The notes under the pieces: model-generated
Told to the model about the DNA's origin: nothing
Database searches by the model: none
The model's input: only the letters and a program-made list of their open reading frames with translations
Program-made: the position numbers and the translations under genes
Shown: positions 5,474 to 7,594 of the stretch, in pieces
Position numbering within the stretch: the stretch's first letter is position 1
Layout: every line of letters begins with the position of its first letter
Assembly (NCBI GenBank): GCA_934525405.1
Contig: CAKSZF010000070.1
Coordinates: forward strand, 1-7,594
Reading direction: 5' to 3'
DNA: 7,594 nucleotides
DNA from: an uncultured Faecalibacterium sp.
Lineage (GTDB): Bacteria; Bacillota; Clostridia; Oscillospirales; Ruminococcaceae

Positions 5474-7231
5474 TCACTCCAGATACATCCGCCGCAGCCG
5501 CATCAGGCGGGCGGGGGTCAGGCCGTATTCGGCCTCCAGATAGCTCTCGGCGCTGCCGTAGTCCTGCCGGATGGTGCGCAGCACAAAGGGCGCAGTCTCC
5601 GGGTCTACCCCGGCGGAAGTCTGCCAGCGCATCCGCTGCGCCGGGTCGGCGGCGATCTCCGCCGCATGGTCAGCCATGGCCTTTTCGATCTCGGCGGCGC
5701 GGCAGAGGTTGGTGCGGGCGTAATCCGCGCAGATGGTCTCGTCCGAAGCACCCAGCGCCAGCAGGATCAGCATGGCGGCTACGCCGGTGCGGTCCTTGCC
5801 CGCCGTGCAGTGGAACAGGATGGGCGTCTCGCCGGCTTCCAGCGCACGGAACAGCTCCTTGAAGGCCTTGTTGCCGGTGAGCATCTGCCGGTACATCAGC
5901 TGGGTGAGGCTCGTCCCGGCGGGGGCGCTCTGCACCAGCCGCTGGATGTCGTTGGGCGAAAAATCGATCTCCTGCCCGGTGGCATCCCGCAGGCCGCAGA
6001 TCTGCACCAGCCGTGCGCCGTCCGGCACATAGTCCGGCAGCTTGGCGGCTTCTGCGCCGCTGCGCAGGTCAAGGATGAGCCGCAGCCCCAGCCCGTCCAG
6101 CCGGGCGCGGTCAGCTTCGGTCGTCAGCCGCCCGGTGGGGAAGCCCCGGTAGATCTGCCCCCACTTTACGGTCTTGCCCTCGTCGGCGTGGTAACCGCCC
6201 AGCTCCCGGAAGTTGTTGCCGCCTGCAAAGGGCAGCTGGGTGCCCGGGGCGGGATGCTCCGGGGCAGACTTTGCGGCAGCGCTGGAAAGCACCGGCGCGG
6301 TGTAGAAGGGCTTTGCCGGGCGTCCGCGCCGGGGCGGCAGGCTGGCGGTGCTGCCCAGAACCTCCAGCAGGTAGCTGCGCAGCAGGTCGATATAGGCGGA
6401 GCTGGTGTCCCGCCGCTGCACCAGCGAGACGCACAGCGGGGGCATATCTTCCAGCAGCACGTCCCGCACCCGGTCCAGCTCCCGGCGGGCGCCGGGCTCG
6501 TAGCGGGTCAGGCAGGTGCACAGCTGCTCCTGCACCAGATAGTAGGCCTGATAAAAGCTGGGGCCGATCTCGGCGTTGGGGGCAAAACCTGCCCGGGCAC
6601 AGGCCGCCCACAGCGGGCTGAACAGATCCTGCCGCAGGCTGGGCAGCAGCACCCGCTGCCCGCGCAGCTCTGCCAGCGGGATGCGCTCCTTTTCCCAGAA
6701 GGGATGTCCCCGGGGCACCAGCAGGCAGGCGGGGTCTGCCCGCAGGGTGGTGCGCGCCAGCACCGGTGCGGCGCAGCCAAGGTCGATGACCAGACCCGCG
6801 TCCAGCTCGCCCTGCTCTACCCCATCGGCCACGGCGTCGTTGTCCAGCAGGCGGAACCGCATCTCCACATGGGGGTACTGCTGCCGGAACTTGTCCAGCT
6901 GGGTCTCCAGCCCGGGCAGATAGTCCGGCACCAGCGCCACGCTGATGCCGATGCGCACCGGCTGGGCAGACTGGATCTCTGCCCGCAGCGCGGCCTGCAT
7001 CTGCTGAAACTGCTCCACCACCGGGGCGGCGTGGCGCTGTAAGCTCATGCCCCGGTCGGTGAGCGCCAGCTTGTGGTGGGCGCTGATGAACAGCGGCCCG
7101 CACATTTCGGCCTCCAGCGCAGAGATGCTCTGGCGCAGCGCCTGCCGCGACAGGAACAGCCGCTGTGCGGCGCGGGTATAATTCATTTCTTCGCACAGGG
7201 TCAAAAAGTAGTGCAGCTGGCGGATATCCAT
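5474..7231 (-). CDS. LysR-type regulator fused to PtpB/LipA-type tyrosine phosphatase
   Basis: One uninterrupted 585-residue frame carries two complete proteins' worth of sequence. Residues 1-60 are a LysR winged helix-turn-helix (NYTRAAQRLFLSRQALRQS at 17-35). Residues about 92-295 are a full periplasmic-binding-like effector domain (VRIGISVALVPDYLPGL at its start). Residues 296-338 are a Pro/Ala/Arg-rich linker containing RRGRPAK. Residues 339-585 are a phosphatase of the PtpB/LipA (Y_phosphatase3) family: NNFRELGGY (339-347), a DLRS motif, and the P-loop HCTAGKDRTG with nucleophile C475 and R481. The K and D inside the loop (K479, D480) are the form seen in relatives with broad phosphotyrosine or phosphoinositide activity. 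There is no signal peptide. GGAGG lies 5 bases before the ATG. No Met occurs at the linker or early phosphatase region, so separate translation of the phosphatase is unlikely. Each domain call is strong; substrate, effector and DNA target are unknown. Confidence 0.92.
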   Translation of the reverse strand: MDIRQLHYFLTLCEEMNYTRAAQRLFLSRQALRQSISALEAEMCGPLFISAHHKLALTDRGMSLQRHAAPVVEQFQQMQAALRAEIQSAQPVRIGISVALVPDYLPGLETQLDKFRQQYPHVEMRFRLLDNDAVADGVEQGELDAGLVIDLGCAAPVLARTTLRADPACLLVPRGHPFWEKERIPLAELRGQRVLLPSLRQDLFSPLWAACARAGFAPNAEIGPSFYQAYYLVQEQLCTCLTRYEPGARRELDRVRDVLLEDMPPLCVSLVQRRDTSSAYIDLLRSYLLEVLGSTASLPPRRGRPAKPFYTAPVLSSAAAKSAPEHPAPGTQLPFAGGNNFRELGGYHADEGKTVKWGQIYRGFPTGRLTTEADRARLDGLGLRLILDLRSGAEAAKLPDYVPDGARLVQICGLRDATGQEIDFSPNDIQRLVQSAPAGTSLTQLMYRQMLTGNKAFKELFRALEAGETPILFHCTAGKDRTGVAAMLILLALGASDETICADYARTNLCRAAEIEKAMADHAAEIAADPAQRMRWQTSAGVDPETAPFVLRTIRQDYGSAESYLEAEYGLTPARLMRLRRMYLE

Positions 7232-7263
7232 GGTCTCCTCCCGGGAAAGTTTGTTCTGGACAA

Positions 7264-7292
7264 AGAATACCGCTTTTTCGGCGGAATGTAAA
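7264..7292 (-). promoter_or_regulatory. Sigma-70 promoter of the LysR-phosphatase gene
   Basis: The minus strand has TTTACA (7292-7287, 5/6), a 17-base spacer and TATTCT (7269-7264, 4/6), giving a leader of about 26 bases. The spacer contains a small dyad CCGC (7270-7273) / GCGG (7281-7284). It is not a canonical LysR T-N11-A box, but it is the only symmetric site near the promoter and could be an autoregulatory operator. Confidence 0.55.
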
Positions 7293-7314
7293 GAGAGGAC
7301 AGCAAAATGGGTTC

Positions 7315-7447
7315 AACCCTCTCAGTCTGCTCCCGCTGGTCGCAGCCAGCTCCCCCGAAGGGGGAGCTTTATTAGTGCTGACCGACAGATGCGTAAAAGC
7401 TCCCCCCTCGGGGGAGCTGGCATCGCGTAGCGATGACTGAGAGGGTT
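7315..7447. repeat. Palindromic repeat with 13-bp perfect terminal inverted repeats (133 bp)
   Basis: AACCCTCTCAGTC (7315-7327) and GACTGAGAGGGTT (7435-7447) are exact inverted repeats. Inside are two hairpins with identical 9-bp arms, AGCTCCCCC-GAA-GGGGGAGCT (7348-7368) and AGCTCCCCC-CTC-GGGGGAGCT (7398-7418). CATCGC-GTA-GCGATG (7421-7435) sits beside the right end. The element lies between the nagB terminator and the promoter of the LysR-phosphatase gene. It has the size of a small non-autonomous element, but flanking bases show no convincing target-site duplication. Confidence 0.8.
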
Positions 7448-7457
7448 CTTCCCCTTC

Positions 7458-7499
7458 AAAAAAGGAACACCGGAACGCCCGCAGGTGTTCCGGTGCCCC
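7458..7499 (-). terminator. Intrinsic terminator of the nagB-like gene
   Basis: CACCGGAACGCC (7468-7479) pairs with GGTGTTCCGGTG (7484-7495), one G-T wobble, around a CGCA loop. On the minus strand six T follow at 7463-7458. It starts about 20 bases after the stop codon at 7519. Its stem tip matches that of the terminator at 5373-5408. Confidence 0.87.
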
Positions 7500-7518
7500 G
7501 AAGTTTAAATAAGGAAAA

Positions 7519-7594
7519 TCAGATCAGGCTCAGAGCCTCTTCGTCAGCCACCAGAATGAAGTCCGGGTGCAGCTGCAGAATGCTTGCGGGCACC
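7519..7594 (-). CDS. nagB: Glucosamine-6-phosphate deaminase-like protein, C-terminal fragment
   Basis: Only the last 24 codons are present. They read VPASILQLHPDFILVADEE followed by ALSLI and a TGA. The PAS.LQLHP...V.DE.A pattern is the usual C-terminus of NagB-type sugar-phosphate isomerases/deaminases, which convert glucosamine-6-phosphate to fructose-6-phosphate and ammonia. The fragment is too short to exclude another member of the glucosamine/galactosamine-6-phosphate isomerase family. It is on the same strand as the LysR-phosphatase gene but is separated from it by a terminator and a repeat. Confidence 0.75.
   Translation of the reverse strand, partial: VPASILQLHPDFILVADEEALSLI

Noticed and set aside
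5666..7042. Long open frame on the plus strand (458 codons) opposite the LysR-phosphatase gene
   Set aside because: It is antisense to clear LysR and phosphatase motifs and has no coherent domain or ribosome binding site.
7264..7292. Canonical LysR T-N11-A operator at the fusion gene promoter
   Set aside because: The only dyad present (CCGC-N7-GCGG) does not give T-N11-A with symmetric arms, and the neighbouring gene is not divergent as is usual for LysR targets.

Overview
The window is G+C-rich low-GC-phylum-style DNA: strong Shine-Dalgarno sites, a YtqB/MnmM-type methyltransferase, a membrane-anchored HtrA and a type I pullulanase all point to a Firmicute. The abundant intergenic palindromes with CCCTCTCAGTC / GACTGAGAGGG ends resemble those I associate with Faecalibacterium and related gut Oscillospiraceae. 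The genus is an inference; the phylum is better supported.

Layout, left to right. (1) 1-73, minus: the first 24 codons of release factor 3 (prfC), with its own promoter and a leader containing a perfect 16-bp hairpin. (2) 198-1064, minus: a GNAT acetyltransferase domain fused to an MnmM/YtqB-like tRNA methyltransferase, with a good sigma-70 promoter that fixes the start at 1064. (3) 1269-2651, plus: a membrane-anchored HtrA/DegP serine protease with one PDZ domain, divergent from (2) and closed by a clear intrinsic terminator. (4) 2697-3134: no gene, but a cluster of four palindromic repeat modules between two convergent genes. (5) 3135-5090, minus: an intracellular type I pullulanase (GH13). 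(6) 5103-5473: its promoter, another palindromic repeat and a terminator. (7) 5474-7231, minus: a 585-residue protein joining a complete LysR-type regulator to a complete PtpB/LipA-type tyrosine phosphatase. (8) 7315-7447: a short palindromic repeat with 13-bp perfect terminal inverted repeats. (9) 7519-7594, minus: the last 24 codons of a glucosamine-6-phosphate deaminase (nagB-like), with its terminator.

The genes look like separate transcription units: every complete gene has its own candidate promoter, and most are followed by a hairpin. Functionally they cover translation (prfC, mnmM-like), envelope protein quality control (htrA) and carbohydrate use (pulA, nagB), with one regulator/phosphatase of unknown target.

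The two points most worth attention are the LysR-phosphatase fusion and the intergenic repeats. The repeats keep a fixed architecture while the stem next to one end changes sequence with compensating changes on both sides, and most of their small loops are C(GNA)G triloops.
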